Positions 23,285 through 32,268 of a stretch of 36,541 nt of DNA are shown here, piece after piece (positions within the stretch are counted from its first letter, which is position 1; each line of letters begins with the position of its first letter). Under the pieces are notes generated by a model. That model saw nothing but the letters and a program-made list of their open reading frames with translations. It made no database searches and was not told the origin of the DNA. The stretch comes from Tepidisphaera sp. (GTDB lineage Bacteria > Planctomycetota > Phycisphaerae > Phycisphaerales > UBA1924). The stretch covers positions 1 to 36,541 of the forward strand of contig WGNV01000013.1 in NCBI GenBank assembly GCA_016124375.1, read 5' to 3'. The translations under genes were made by a program, and so were the position numbers.

Positions 23285-26200
23285 TCAGCCGCCAGCCCCG
23301 GGCAGCGGCGCTTCGTCCGTCGCATGCTGCGGATCACCACCCGCGCCCTTGCCGAGGAGTCGCAGCTTCAGGCGCGCCACCGCCTCGTGCACGTCCTCGC
23401 CGACGTGGTAGAGCGCCGGCACCAGCAGCAGCGTCACGGCCAGCGCGAACAGCACGCCGAACGACAGCGAGATCACGGCCGGTTTGAGGAACTGCGCATC
23501 GGTGGACCGCTCGGCCATGATCGGCACCAGACCGATGAACGTGGTCACCGTGGTCAGCAGGATCGGCCGGAACCGGGTCACCGCGCTCTCGATGATCGCC
23601 TCGCTCACCTGCATCCCGCGCTCGCGCATGCGCTGGATGTAGTCCACCAGCACCAGGTTGTCGTTCACCACCACTCCGGCCGCGGCGCCGATGCCGAAGA
23701 AGCTGAACAGCGCCATCGCCGTGTTGAACATCAGGTGCCCGTACACCGCGCCCATGAAGCCGAACGGGATCGCCGTCATCACCAGCAGCGGCAGCCAGTA
23801 GCTGCCGAACGCGATGGCGATCAGCGCGTACATCACGAACAGCGCGATGATGTAGAGCGAGCGGATCTCGGCGAAGAACAGTTCCTCCTCGTCGCTGAAG
23901 CGGCCGAACCGGATGTCCGGATACTGCTTCTGCAGTTCGGGGATGAAGTTCTGCTCCACGTCGCTGCGGATGTCGCTCTTGGCATCCTCGAGCACCGAGG
24001 CCGTGACCGCGATCATCCGCTCGCCGTCGCGCCGCTGGATGCGCTGGGTGCCGCTGGACAGGGTCACGTCCGCCACCGCCAGCAGCGGCACCTCGCGGCC
24101 ATCGCCGGTGCGCACGTTGAACCGGTCCAGGCTGTCGAGGCTGCTGCGCAGGGCCTTCGGATAGCGGACCATCACCTTCACGTCGCCGCTGCTGCGCGGC
24201 AGGCGCTGCACTTCCTCGCCGAAGTACGCCTGCCGGACCTGCCGGCTGACGTCGGCCAGCGTCAGGCCGAGCTGCTCGGCGCCGGGCCGCAGCCGCAGGT
24301 GCAGCTCCTCGCTCTCGCCACGCAGGTTGTCGCGCACGTAGAAGGCGCCATCGTAGGAATCCAGCTTGCGCTTCAGGTCGTCGGCGGCGGCGCGCAGCAC
24401 GTCCATGTCGTCGCCGCGCAGCATGAAGCTGACCTGCGGGTCGGAGTTGTTCATGGTGTAGCGCACCTCGATCTCGTCGGCGTCCGGCACCGGGCCGATG
24501 AGATCGCGCAGGCGCAGCGCCGCCTCCTTGGAGCTGAGGTCCCGCACCTCCGGCGGCGCCAGCTTGACGATGGCGATCACGCTGTCGCGCCGCGAGCGCG
24601 TGTACCAGCCCTCGATGAGCTTGCCGGTCCCCTCGTTGGCCTGCGCGTTCGTCTCCACCTCGGCGATCAGCCTGCGCTCGGCCACCTGCAGCTGGTCGAG
24701 GATCTCGAGCGCCCGGGAATACGGCGTCCCGGTCGGCAGCTGCACCTGCACGTAGATCTGCTCGGCCTCCACCTCGGGCATGAAGCCGAACCGCACCCAG
24801 CCGCTGGACAGCACCCCCACGCTGAGGATGAACGCGGCGAGGAAGCCGCTCGCGGTCAGGTAGCGATGCTGCAGGCAGACGGCCACCAGCCGCCGGTAGC
24901 GGGTGTCGGCGAACGTGACGATGCTCTCGGACAGTTGCCGCTGCCAGCGCGCCCAGCGATTGCCGGTGGAGCCCCGCGGTCGGCTCGGCAGATGCCGCAG
25001 GTGGCTCGGCAGGATCAGGAACGCCTCGATCAGGCTGATGCCCAGCGCCGCCGTGATGACGATGCTGAACTGGCGCGTGACCTGGACGTCCTCCCCGCTC
25101 AGGAAGAACCAGGGCGCGAACGCCACCATGGTCGTGAGCACCGCGAAGATCACCGGCTTGGCCACCGCCCGGGTCCCGGCGATGGCGGTGGCGACGGTGC
25201 CGCCGCCGGCGTCGTGGGCATGCTGATGGATGCTCTCGCCCACCACGATGGCATCGTCCACCACGATCCCCAGCACCAGCAGGAACGCGAACGTCGACAT
25301 GATGTTCAGGCTCACGTCGTTGGCCGGCAGGATGGCGAACGTGCCCATGAAGGCGACGGCGATGCCGCCGGTCACCCACAGCGCCACCTTCGGCCGCAGC
25401 GACAGGATCAGGACCAGGAACACCAGTACCAGTCCCTGCAGGGCATTGGTGCCGATGGTGGACATGCGGTCCTTGTAGACGTCGGCGGTGTCGAACCAGA
25501 TGTCCATGCTGACGCCGTCCGGGAGCGACGCCTGGCGCTGCTGCATCCAGTCGCGCACGGCATCGGAGGACTTCACGACCTGCATGTTGTCGGTGCTCAT
25601 CGCCTGCAGCAGCACCGCGGGTTCGCCGTTCAGGGTGGCGAGGATCTCGTTGTCCTCGAAGCCGTCGTCGACGGTGGCCACGTCGCCCACCCGGACGATG
25701 CCGCCGTCGGCGCTCTGGCGGATGATGATCCGCGCGAAGTCGTCCTCGTTGTCCGCCAGGTTGCGGGCCCGCAGCAGCACATCCCCGGTGGCGGTGCGGA
25801 TGCGGCCGCCGGACAGGTTCACGGAGCTGCCGCGGATGGCGTCGGCCACCTCCTGGAACGTCAGGCCGTAGCGGCGCATGGCGTTCTCGGACAGCTCGAT
25901 GCCGACTTCCTCGCGGCGCGTCCCGAACAGCTCGACGATGGAGATGTGCGGCAGGGCGACCATCTCGTCGCGCAGTTCCTGCGCGAGCGAGGTGAGCTGC
26001 CGCTCCGGCAGGTTGCCGTGCACCGCCACGCGGATCATCTCCTGGCGGTACTCCACCCGCTTCACCTGCGGCGGCTCGATGTCGCGGGGCAGACCCGTCA
26101 CCGAGTCGACCACCCCTCGCACCTCGTCCAGGAAGCGCTCGATGGACACCGACGGATAGGTGTAGACCTCGAGCCGGCCGTGGCCTTCCTCGGCGGTGCC

Positions 26201-26446
26201 GTAGACCAGGCGGACGGTGCCCAGGTTCTTCAGCGCCTGTTCGTAGCGCGCGACCACCTGCTCCTCGACTTCCTGCGGCGCGGCGCCCGGCCAGGTCACG
26301 TCGATCGACACCTGATTGGTGCGGAAGATCGGGAACGCCTCGCGCTCCATGTTGTTGAAGCCGATCACGCCGGCCAGCAGGATGCCGACCATCAGCAGCG
26401 CGGCCGCGATGTGGTTGCTGGCCCACCAGGCGATGAGACGGTCCAT
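23285..26446 (-). CDS. RND-family efflux permease
   Basis: 1053 residues, the usual length for AcrB/MexB-class pumps. It sits in the inner membrane and uses proton influx to drive export through a periplasmic adaptor and an outer-membrane channel. Seen here: an N-terminal membrane helix (12-30), a first periplasmic loop opening with REAFPIFRTNQVSIDVTWPG, helices from about 335, and the proton-relay motif GIVVDDAIVVGE with Asp397/398. A second large periplasmic loop precedes the final helices. The GIVVDDAIVVGES form and divergent loops place it outside the classical multidrug group; drug, metal or lipid-like substrates are all possible. The start ATG lies four bases after the adaptor stop (ACC TGA GCC ATG), indicating translational coupling. 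Confidence 0.95.
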   Translation of the reverse strand: MDRLIAWWASNHIAAALLMVGILLAGVIGFNNMEREAFPIFRTNQVSIDVTWPGAAPQEVEEQVVARYEQALKNLGTVRLVYGTAEEGHGRLEVYTYPSVSIERFLDEVRGVVDSVTGLPRDIEPPQVKRVEYRQEMIRVAVHGNLPERQLTSLAQELRDEMVALPHISIVELFGTRREEVGIELSENAMRRYGLTFQEVADAIRGSSVNLSGGRIRTATGDVLLRARNLADNEDDFARIIIRQSADGGIVRVGDVATVDDGFEDNEILATLNGEPAVLLQAMSTDNMQVVKSSDAVRDWMQQRQASLPDGVSMDIWFDTADVYKDRMSTIGTNALQGLVLVFLVLILSLRPKVALWVTGGIAVAFMGTFAILPANDVSLNIMSTFAFLLVLGIVVDDAIVVGESIHQHAHDAGGGTVATAIAGTRAVAKPVIFAVLTTMVAFAPWFFLSGEDVQVTRQFSIVITAALGISLIEAFLILPSHLRHLPSRPRGSTGNRWARWQRQLSESIVTFADTRYRRLVAVCLQHRYLTASGFLAAFILSVGVLSSGWVRFGFMPEVEAEQIYVQVQLPTGTPYSRALEILDQLQVAERRLIAEVETNAQANEGTGKLIEGWYTRSRRDSVIAIVKLAPPEVRDLSSKEAALRLRDLIGPVPDADEIEVRYTMNNSDPQVSFMLRGDDMDVLRAAADDLKRKLDSYDGAFYVRDNLRGESEELHLRLRPGAEQLGLTLADVSRQVRQAYFGEEVQRLPRSSGDVKVMVRYPKALRSSLDSLDRFNVRTGDGREVPLLAVADVTLSSGTQRIQRRDGERMIAVTASVLEDAKSDIRSDVEQNFIPELQKQYPDIRFGRFSDEEELFFAEIRSLYIIALFVMYALIAIAFGSYWLPLLVMTAIPFGFMGAVYGHLMFNTAMALFSFFGIGAAAGVVVNDNLVLVDYIQRMRERGMQVSEAIIESAVTRFRPILLTTVTTFIGLVPIMAERSTDAQFLKPAVISLSFGVLFALAVTLLLVPALYHVGEDVHEAVARLKLRLLGKGAGGDPQHATDEAPLPGAGG

Positions 26447-26449
26447 GGC

Positions 26450-27655
26450 TCAGGTCCCCGGCCGGGAGGTGGCCGGGCTGCCCGCGTCGGCAGTCGCCTC
26501 GTCCCTGCGGATCGGATTCAGGCGCATGCCGTCGATGGGATTGCGGATGCTGGACACCACCACGCGCTCGTCCTGCGCCAGGCCGGCGCCGATCACGGCG
26601 CTGTCGGCATCGGCGTGGCGCACGGTCACCGGCCGCACCTGCAGCAGACCGTCGGCGTCCACCACATACACCTGATTGCCGGCCCGCAGTGCGTCGCGGG
26701 GAATCACCTGCGCGTTGTCGACCTGGCGGCCCTGCACGGTGGCCTCGACGTACAGGCCCACCGCCAGCGGCATGCCCGAACGGCTGGCGCCGTCGCCGTA
26801 GGGCTGTGCCACCCGGGCCAGTCCGTACACCAGCCGCGTGCCGGGGTCGACCGCCGCATCGATGCGCACCAGCCGACCGGTCCAGGTCTGCTGCTCGCCG
26901 CCGACCACGGCCGCCAGCGTCACCCGGCGCGGAGCCTCGTCGGGCTCGGCCCGATAGCCGATCGGCAGGCCGAGGCTCGCCAGCTGCACGTCGGTGAACG
27001 GCAGCCGCACCTCGGCCACGTCCACCGCGAACGCACGCCCGAGTCTGGTTCCGGGCGTCACGTACTGGCCGACGTCGACCTCGGTGCTCATCACCCGCCC
27101 CGGGAACGGCAGGCCGATGCGGGTGCGCGCGAGGTTCAGTTCCGCCTGCTCGAGGCGGGCGCGGGCCGACTTCAGGCGCACCGTCGCCTGGTTGAGCTGC
27201 GGCACGTGCAGCCCCAGCGGCGAAGCCCCGGGCCGGCCGGCCAGCTGCCTGCGCGCCACGTCGGCGTCGGCCTTCGCCTGCTCCAGCCCCAGCTCCGCCT
27301 CGGCCACCGCGGTGCGTGCTTCCTGCACGGCGAGCCGGTAGTCGGTGTCCTCGATGACCACCAGCGGCGCGCCGTCGGCGATCAGGCCGCCCTCGACGAA
27401 CTCCGGGCTGACGCTGGCAACCCGGCCGGCCACCTGGGCAACCAGTTCGACGTCAGTGCCGGAGCGCACCTCGCCGTGGGTGACCACGTCCAGGCGGGTG
27501 TCGGCACGCCGCACCGGCTCGACGAACACGCTGACGGGGCGCGGCCCCTCCTCGTTCTCCTCGGGTGCCGGCTTCGTCGCGTGCAGCAACGCGAAGCCCC
27601 CCGCGGCACATCCCAGCACCAGCAGCGGTGCCGCCACTCGCAGATATCGGTTCAC
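26450..27655 (-). CDS. RND efflux periplasmic adaptor (membrane fusion protein)
   Basis: 401 residues, GTG start with GGGGAA six bases upstream. An N-terminal hydrophobic anchor (about 7-26) contains Cys16, but the preceding residues are a poor lipobox. Lipoyl-like halves (VELVAQVAGRVASVSPEFVE and LPFPGRVMSTEVDVGQYVTP) flank a helical hairpin (about 105-180). Beta-barrel and membrane-proximal domains follow, including VIPRDALRAGNQVYVVDADG. The protein bridges the inner-membrane pump and an outer-membrane TolC-like channel. No channel gene is in the window, so one encoded elsewhere is presumably used. It is first gene of a two-gene operon with the permease. Confidence 0.95.
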   Translation of the reverse strand: MNRYLRVAAPLLVLGCAAGGFALLHATKPAPEENEEGPRPVSVFVEPVRRADTRLDVVTHGEVRSGTDVELVAQVAGRVASVSPEFVEGGLIADGAPLVVIEDTDYRLAVQEARTAVAEAELGLEQAKADADVARRQLAGRPGASPLGLHVPQLNQATVRLKSARARLEQAELNLARTRIGLPFPGRVMSTEVDVGQYVTPGTRLGRAFAVDVAEVRLPFTDVQLASLGLPIGYRAEPDEAPRRVTLAAVVGGEQQTWTGRLVRIDAAVDPGTRLVYGLARVAQPYGDGASRSGMPLAVGLYVEATVQGRQVDNAQVIPRDALRAGNQVYVVDADGLLQVRPVTVRHADADSAVIGAGLAQDERVVVSSIRNPIDGMRLNPIRRDEATADAGSPATSRPGT

Positions 27656-27949
27656 TGTATTTCCCCGTCGCGGCCCGGCCGCGTCCCGTCACGCCTTCAC
27701 GCAGCGGGCCCGCCCCGGCTTCCGGCCCCCAACCTTCGACGCGCGAGCGGTCGCAATGGTTGCATCGGCACGGGAGCGGAAGTGGCAGCGAAGGCCCCTG
27801 CTCGTCCATGGCGGGCATTGATCCACAGCCGTCGGACAATCGGGGCGGAGACGGGGCGGAGCGAGCCGCCGACGGGATGACCGGAGTGCGCCGAGCGCCG
27901 GCACCCGCACGGCGGCGCCGGCGCGGGCGCGCCCGGCAGTCGGCGCGGA
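27656..27949. other. Intergenic region upstream of the RND operon
   Basis: 294 bases between the ThDP-enzyme stop and the adaptor start, both leftward. It must carry the promoter of the efflux operon. There is no adjacent TetR- or MarR-type repressor gene, which is common beside such pumps, and no clear operator. Confidence 0.4.
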
Positions 27950-29728
27950 TCAGCGGTGCAGGTAGCGCGCAGCCAGGGCCCGCAGCGACTGGCGGACCAT
28001 CGGCACCCTGCGGGAGTCGCCGTGCAGGATGGCGCCGAGGTAGCCCTGCACCTGCGCGAGTTCCAGGTGATCGGGCAGCGGCGGCACATCGGGATCGACC
28101 ACCGCGTTGATGACGACGGGCCGATCCGCCACCAGCGCCTGCTCCCAGACCTCGTCCACCTGCTGCGGCGCCTCCATGCGCAGGCCCTGCAGCCCGAGCA
28201 GCTCGCCGTAGCGGTCGTAGTCGAAGTCCGGCAGGTCCTGGGAGGCCTCGAACCGGGCATCGCCCTCCATCACCCGCTGCTCCCAGGTGACCTGATTCAG
28301 GTCGCGGTTGTTCAGCACCAGCACAATCAAGCGCGGATCGGCCCACTCCCGCCAGTACTTCGCGGCCGTGATCAGGCCGCTGTTGCCGAGCATCTGCATG
28401 GCGCCGTCGCCCACCAGCGCGATCACTGGCCGGTCCGGATGCGCGAACTTCGCCGCCAGGGCATAGGGGATGCCGTTGCCCATGGACGCCAGCCCGCCCG
28501 AGGTGGAACCGACCACGTCGCCGTCGATCCGCAGGTAGCGCGCATACCAGTCGGTGGCGGTGCCGACGTCACAGGCGATGAGCGCGTGCTCGGGCAGGCG
28601 GGCGGACAGCGACCAGAACACCGCCTGCGGATTGAGCGGGTCCGCCTCGGCGGCGGCGCGCGCTTCCATGGTCTGCCACCAGTCGTCGATGCGCGCCTGC
28701 AGGTCCGAGCGCCAGCGCCGATCCTCGTCCTGCTCGAGCCGCGGCAGCAGCGCCTCGAGGGTCGCGCGCGCATCCCCGTGCAGGTTCACCTCGCAGGGAT
28801 GGCGCAGGCCGAGATTGGCGGCGTCGATGTCGATCTGCACCGCCCGGACCCGTCCCGGCGCGGGCAGGAACTCCGCGTAGGGAAAGCTCGTGCCGACCAT
28901 CAGCAGCGTGTCGCAGTGCGACATCATGTGGCTGCTGGGCTCGGTGCCGAGCAGGCCGATGGTGCCGGTCGCGCCGGGCGCGGAGTCGGGGATCATGGTC
29001 TTCGCCAGCACCGCCTTGGCGAGACCGGCGCCGAGCCGATCGGAGACCTGCAGCAGCACGTCCACCGCATCCTTGACGCCGGCGCCGGCGAGGATGGCGA
29101 CCCGCTCGCCGGCGTTCAGCACCTCGGCGGCGGCGTCCAGGTCGGCCGCCGCGGGCACCTGCACCGGCGCCCGGTAGCCGGTGCCGGAGAACGTCGATCC
29201 GTGCCGGCGCGGCGGCGCCTCCATGGCCGCGTCCTGCAGGTCGTTGGGCACGATCACGCAGGCCACGGTGCGCTCGGCGGTGGCGATGCGCAGCGCGCGG
29301 TCGATCACGTGATGGGTCTGCGCCGGCGTCATCAGCGTCTGGGTGTAGGCGCTCACGTCCGCCAGCAGCGTCTGCAGGTCGACCTCCTGCTGGTAGTCCG
29401 AGCCGAGGCTGGTGCGCGCCTGCTGGCCGACGATCGCGACCACGGGCATGTGGTCCTTGCGGGCATCGTAGAGGCCGTTCAACGCGTGGATGGCACCCGG
29501 GCCGGAGGTGGTGATCACCACCCCCGGCCGGCCGGTGAACTTGGCGTGGCCGCAGGCCATGAACGCCGCCAGCTCCTCGTGGCGCGGCTGGATCAGCCGC
29601 ACCCGGTCCTCGGCGCGGCGCAGCGCGCCCATCACGCCGTTGATGCCGTCGCCCGAGTAGCCGAACACGCGCTCGACGCCCCACTCGGCCAGTCGCGCGA
29701 CGATGAAGTCACCCACGGTGGTGGTCAT
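27950..29728 (-). CDS. ThDP-dependent enzyme, pyruvate oxidase-like
   Basis: 592 residues, ATG with GAGGAGA upstream. It has the three-domain fold of the acetolactate synthase/pyruvate oxidase family. The N-terminal Pyr domain has the activating Glu51 in PRHEELAAFMACGHAKFTG and TTSGPGAIHALNGLYDARKD. The central domain binds FAD or a relic of it. The C-terminal PP domain has GDGAMQM (440-446) and NN at 473-474, the ThDP/Mg site. PoxB-type enzymes decarboxylate pyruvate oxidatively at the membrane; the C-terminal lipid-binding helix of E. coli PoxB is not evident, so another 2-keto acid is possible. It is third gene of a unit with an aminotransferase and ectC, 24 bases after ectC. Confidence 0.9.
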   Translation of the reverse strand: MTTTVGDFIVARLAEWGVERVFGYSGDGINGVMGALRRAEDRVRLIQPRHEELAAFMACGHAKFTGRPGVVITTSGPGAIHALNGLYDARKDHMPVVAIVGQQARTSLGSDYQQEVDLQTLLADVSAYTQTLMTPAQTHHVIDRALRIATAERTVACVIVPNDLQDAAMEAPPRRHGSTFSGTGYRAPVQVPAAADLDAAAEVLNAGERVAILAGAGVKDAVDVLLQVSDRLGAGLAKAVLAKTMIPDSAPGATGTIGLLGTEPSSHMMSHCDTLLMVGTSFPYAEFLPAPGRVRAVQIDIDAANLGLRHPCEVNLHGDARATLEALLPRLEQDEDRRWRSDLQARIDDWWQTMEARAAAEADPLNPQAVFWSLSARLPEHALIACDVGTATDWYARYLRIDGDVVGSTSGGLASMGNGIPYALAAKFAHPDRPVIALVGDGAMQMLGNSGLITAAKYWREWADPRLIVLVLNNRDLNQVTWEQRVMEGDARFEASQDLPDFDYDRYGELLGLQGLRMEAPQQVDEVWEQALVADRPVVINAVVDPDVPPLPDHLELAQVQGYLGAILHGDSRRVPMVRQSLRALAARYLHR

Positions 29729-29752
29729 CGGATCTCCTCGCGGCGCGTGCGC

Positions 29753-30163
29753 TCAGGCGCGGCGCACGCTGCCGTCGTCGTCGAGCAGCGGATAGGATCC
29801 GCGCTCGTCGTGGGTTTCCGGCCCGACCAGGGCCGGCGTGAAGGCGCACACGAGCCGCAGCCCGTCGTCGAAGGCCCGCAGGATGTGCTCCTGGTGATCG
29901 GTCAGCGCGTAGAGGGTGCCCGGAGAGATGTGCCAGATGCCGCCCTCCGTGAGGTCCTCGATCTCGCCCTCGCCGTCGATGCAGTAGACCGTCTCGAAGT
30001 GGTTCAGGTACTGCATGTGCAGCGACTCGCCGGGGCGGATGAACGTCTCGTGGAACGAGTGCCCCATGCCGTCCCGGCGCAGGACGAAGCGGGTGCTGAC
30101 CCACTGGCCGTCATCCACCTCGTCGTCCGTGCCCCTGATGTCATCGAGTCTGCGTACCAGCAT
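29753..30163 (-). CDS. ectC: Ectoine synthase, without ectA or ectB nearby
   Basis: 136 residues, the family's usual length, ATG with GGGAG seven bases upstream. EctC is a cupin that closes N-gamma-acetyl-diaminobutyrate to ectoine. The N-terminal MLVRRLDDIRG, the HFETVYCIDGEGEIEDL turn and the end DERGSYPLLDDDGSVRRA match the family throughout. Glu57, Tyr85 and His93 coincide with the iron ligands known from characterised EctC proteins, and Trp21, Arg25, Thr40, Tyr52 and His55 are kept. Position 38 is His and position 91 Gln, where I recall Asn and Asp in typical enzymes, hinting at a changed substrate. It overlaps the aminotransferase gene by 23 bases. The normal acetyltransferase (EctA) and class III aminotransferase (EctB) are not in the window. 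Confidence 0.92.
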   Translation of the reverse strand: MLVRRLDDIRGTDDEVDDGQWVSTRFVLRRDGMGHSFHETFIRPGESLHMQYLNHFETVYCIDGEGEIEDLTEGGIWHISPGTLYALTDHQEHILRAFDDGLRLVCAFTPALVGPETHDERGSYPLLDDDGSVRRA

Positions 30164-31352
30164 CGCTCGTCTCCCGTTCGATGAATTCCGACAGGCGCTC
30201 GAGCGCCGTGTCGATGGTGTCCATGGAGGCCGCGAACGACACCCGCAGGTGTCCGGGCATGCCGAACCCGCTGCCCGGAACAACCGCCACCTCCGCGTCG
30301 TGGAGCAGTCGCTCCGCGAGTTCCCTGTCGTCGTCGACGTCCGGCAGGCGCTCGATCAGCCCGGACGCATCCGGAAACGCGTAGAAGGTGCCGTCGGAAG
30401 GCCTGCAGCGAATGCCGGGCAGCGCGTCGAGCGCCGGAACGATGCGTTCGTGGCGGGTACGGAACGCCGCGACCATGTGGTCCACCACGCTCTGGTCGCC
30501 GCGCAGCGCAGCCTGGGCCGCGTGCTGGCTGATCGATGCCGTACCCGCGGTCGACTGCCCCTGCACCTTGGTCATTTCCGAGATCACCTGGCGCGGGCCG
30601 CCGACGAAGCCGACCCGCCAGCCGGTCATGGCGTACGCCTTGGAGACGCCGTTCACCACCAGCGTGCGGTCGGCGAGGTCGGGCGCCACGGAGAGCAGGT
30701 TCAGGAACGGCCCGGAGTCGAAGCGGATGTGCTCGTAGATGTCGTCCGACACCACCCAGACGCGCGGATGGCGGCGCAGCACCTCGGCGATCGCCTCGAG
30801 CTCGGCGCGGCGGTAGACGCGCCCGGTGGGATTGTTGGGACTGTTCAGGTACAGCAGCCGCGTGCGCTCGCCGAGCGCCGCGTCGAGGCGCTCCGGCGCG
30901 ATGGTGAAGTCCTCGTCCATCGGCGCATCGACGAACACGGGATCCGCCTCGGCGAGCGTGACCTGCGCCGGATACGAGACCCAGTACGGTCGCGGGATCA
31001 CCGCCTCGTCCCCCGAACGGAGCAGCACCTGCGCGAGGTCGCTGAGCGCCTGCTTGGCGCCGCAGGTGACCATCACCTCCTCGTCGGCGAACTGCAGATC
31101 GTTGTCGCGCGCGAACTTCTCGCGTACGGCGGCGCGCAGATCCGGATATCCGTCGACCGCCGTGTAGCGCGTGTACCCCGCCTCGATGGCCTGGTGCGCC
31201 GCCTGACGGATGTGCTCGGGCGTATCGAAGTCGGGTTCGCCCGCGCCCAGTCGCGCCACGTTCTCGTGACCGCGCTCCATGGCGGCGGCCTCGGCGTTGA
31301 TCTGCAGCGTGAGGGACGGCCGGACGCGTTCGACCCGTGGTGCGAAGGACAT
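30141..31352 (-). CDS. Class I aminotransferase (AspC-like, PLP)
   Basis: 403 residues, first gene of the leftward unit with ectC and the ThDP enzyme. It is a cytoplasmic PLP enzyme moving an amino group between an amino acid and a 2-oxo acid. Seen here: GAGEPDFDTP at 37-46, GAKQALSDLAQVLL at 98-111, SPNNPTG at 171-177 with the PLP-ring Asn174, the Asp/Tyr segment VSDDIYEH at 201-208, and the Schiff-base Lys238 in NGVSKAYAMTGWRVGF. This is aspartate-aminotransferase subgroup I-gamma in appearance. It is unrelated to EctB, which is class III. The overlapping stop with ectC suggests coupled translation and a shared pathway, possibly supplying or removing the amino acid that EctC cyclises. The ribosome site is weak. 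Confidence 0.93.
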   Translation of the reverse strand: MSFAPRVERVRPSLTLQINAEAAAMERGHENVARLGAGEPDFDTPEHIRQAAHQAIEAGYTRYTAVDGYPDLRAAVREKFARDNDLQFADEEVMVTCGAKQALSDLAQVLLRSGDEAVIPRPYWVSYPAQVTLAEADPVFVDAPMDEDFTIAPERLDAALGERTRLLYLNSPNNPTGRVYRRAELEAIAEVLRRHPRVWVVSDDIYEHIRFDSGPFLNLLSVAPDLADRTLVVNGVSKAYAMTGWRVGFVGGPRQVISEMTKVQGQSTAGTASISQHAAQAALRGDQSVVDHMVAAFRTRHERIVPALDALPGIRCRPSDGTFYAFPDASGLIERLPDVDDDRELAERLLHDAEVAVVPGSGFGMPGHLRVSFAASMDTIDTALERLSEFIERETSDAGTQTR

Positions 31353-31518
31353 GGCTCACCGCTTTTCCGCAATCTGGCGGACAGGGAGCCGGTACAGCGC
31401 GGCAGACCGACTCTCGGTCACGCCGTGAATGACAGCGACATCGCCGGGAAAACGGCCGCGTCGCGATCTACAGTAGTGAGGCCGGGGCCGGCGCATTTCA
31501 AGCGCCCCTGTCGAACCG

Positions 31519-31857
31519 TCAGGAAACCAGAACGATCAGGGACAGCGCCGCCAGCACGCCGAACAGGACCAGATATCCGCATCCCTTGCCGGGAATCCGC
31601 GGTGGCGGCTCGAAATCGGAACGCCCCTCGAAGCTGTCCATGTAGTCGAGCACCAGCTCGAACGGCAGCTCCACCTTCTCGCCGCGCATCAATGCCGCGC
31701 TCACGGCCGTGAGCTTCGCCTCGGACAGGTTGTGGGTGGTGGCGACCATCGACTGCGCACGGTCGTGCACCGACTCGGGCACGAAGCCGCACTCGGGGCA
31801 TGCGTCGAGCGCCCGCGCCTTGGTGTCGCCGCAGTGGATGCAGATCGCGTAGGCCAT
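31519..31857 (-). CDS. Zinc-ribbon protein with C-terminal membrane anchor
   Basis: 112 residues started at MAYAICIHCGDTKARALDAC. Two Cys pairs, C6-x-x-C9 and C20-x-x-C23, make a zinc ribbon. A helical middle follows (SEAKLTAVSAALMRGEKVEL), then a C-terminal hydrophobic helix (about 92-112) typical of a tail-anchored or single-pass protein. The frame continues upstream, but that part is Gly/Pro-rich and reads as non-coding leader. No ribosome site is obvious. The function is unknown. It is divergent from the TonB-dependent receptor and upstream of the aminotransferase unit. Confidence 0.65.
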   Translation of the reverse strand: MAYAICIHCGDTKARALDACPECGFVPESVHDRAQSMVATTHNLSEAKLTAVSAALMRGEKVELPFELVLDYMDSFEGRSDFEPPPRIPGKGCGYLVLFGVLAALSLIVLVS

Positions 31858-32268
31858 GTGCGCAAGTGTCGCCCGAACCCCGGGCGGAATCATCGGGCCC
31901 GGCCGCGCGCCGAGCGTGCCGCCGCCCTGTCCAGCCCCGGCGGGTGCCCCGGTCCGACGCACCGACTGTCAACGGTCGACTTCCCGCGTCTGCAGCCGAG
32001 ACGAAACTCCGGGTGCCCGCTCCGGTCAGAGCCCCCGATGCACGGAGAGAACCCGCACGCTGCCACCCCCCGGGGACGGCAACGACGCGGGCTCAGCGAC
32101 CACGGGAAGCGCTTCGACCTGGAGAGGGACGACCCGGCTTCCCGACCGCAGTTCCATCCGACCCGCCCGGGTCGGTGCTTCGGAACGCTCCACCCGCTGC
32201 ATCGGCGGGCCGGCACTGCCCACCCGCCTGGGTTCATCGCAAGCATCACCCCGAGGGGAGAGTCCGAA
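31858..32268. other. Divergent leader before the TonB-dependent receptor
   Basis: About 410 bases without a supportable gene. The receptor frame stays open through it, but the composition is not coding-like and the signal peptide and ribosome site place the start at 32269. No promoter, riboswitch or Fur-box-like sequence could be identified by eye. Confidence 0.5.

Noticed and set aside
23279..27880. A 1533-codon open frame on the plus strand opposite the RND genes
   Set aside because: It is the mirror of GC-rich codons of two well-supported genes; its product is His/Arg/Gln-rich with no family features.
31732..32268. Upstream extension of the TonB-dependent receptor reading frame
   Set aside because: The open frame continues but is Pro/Arg-rich; the signal peptide and GGGGAG ribosome site fix the start at 32269.
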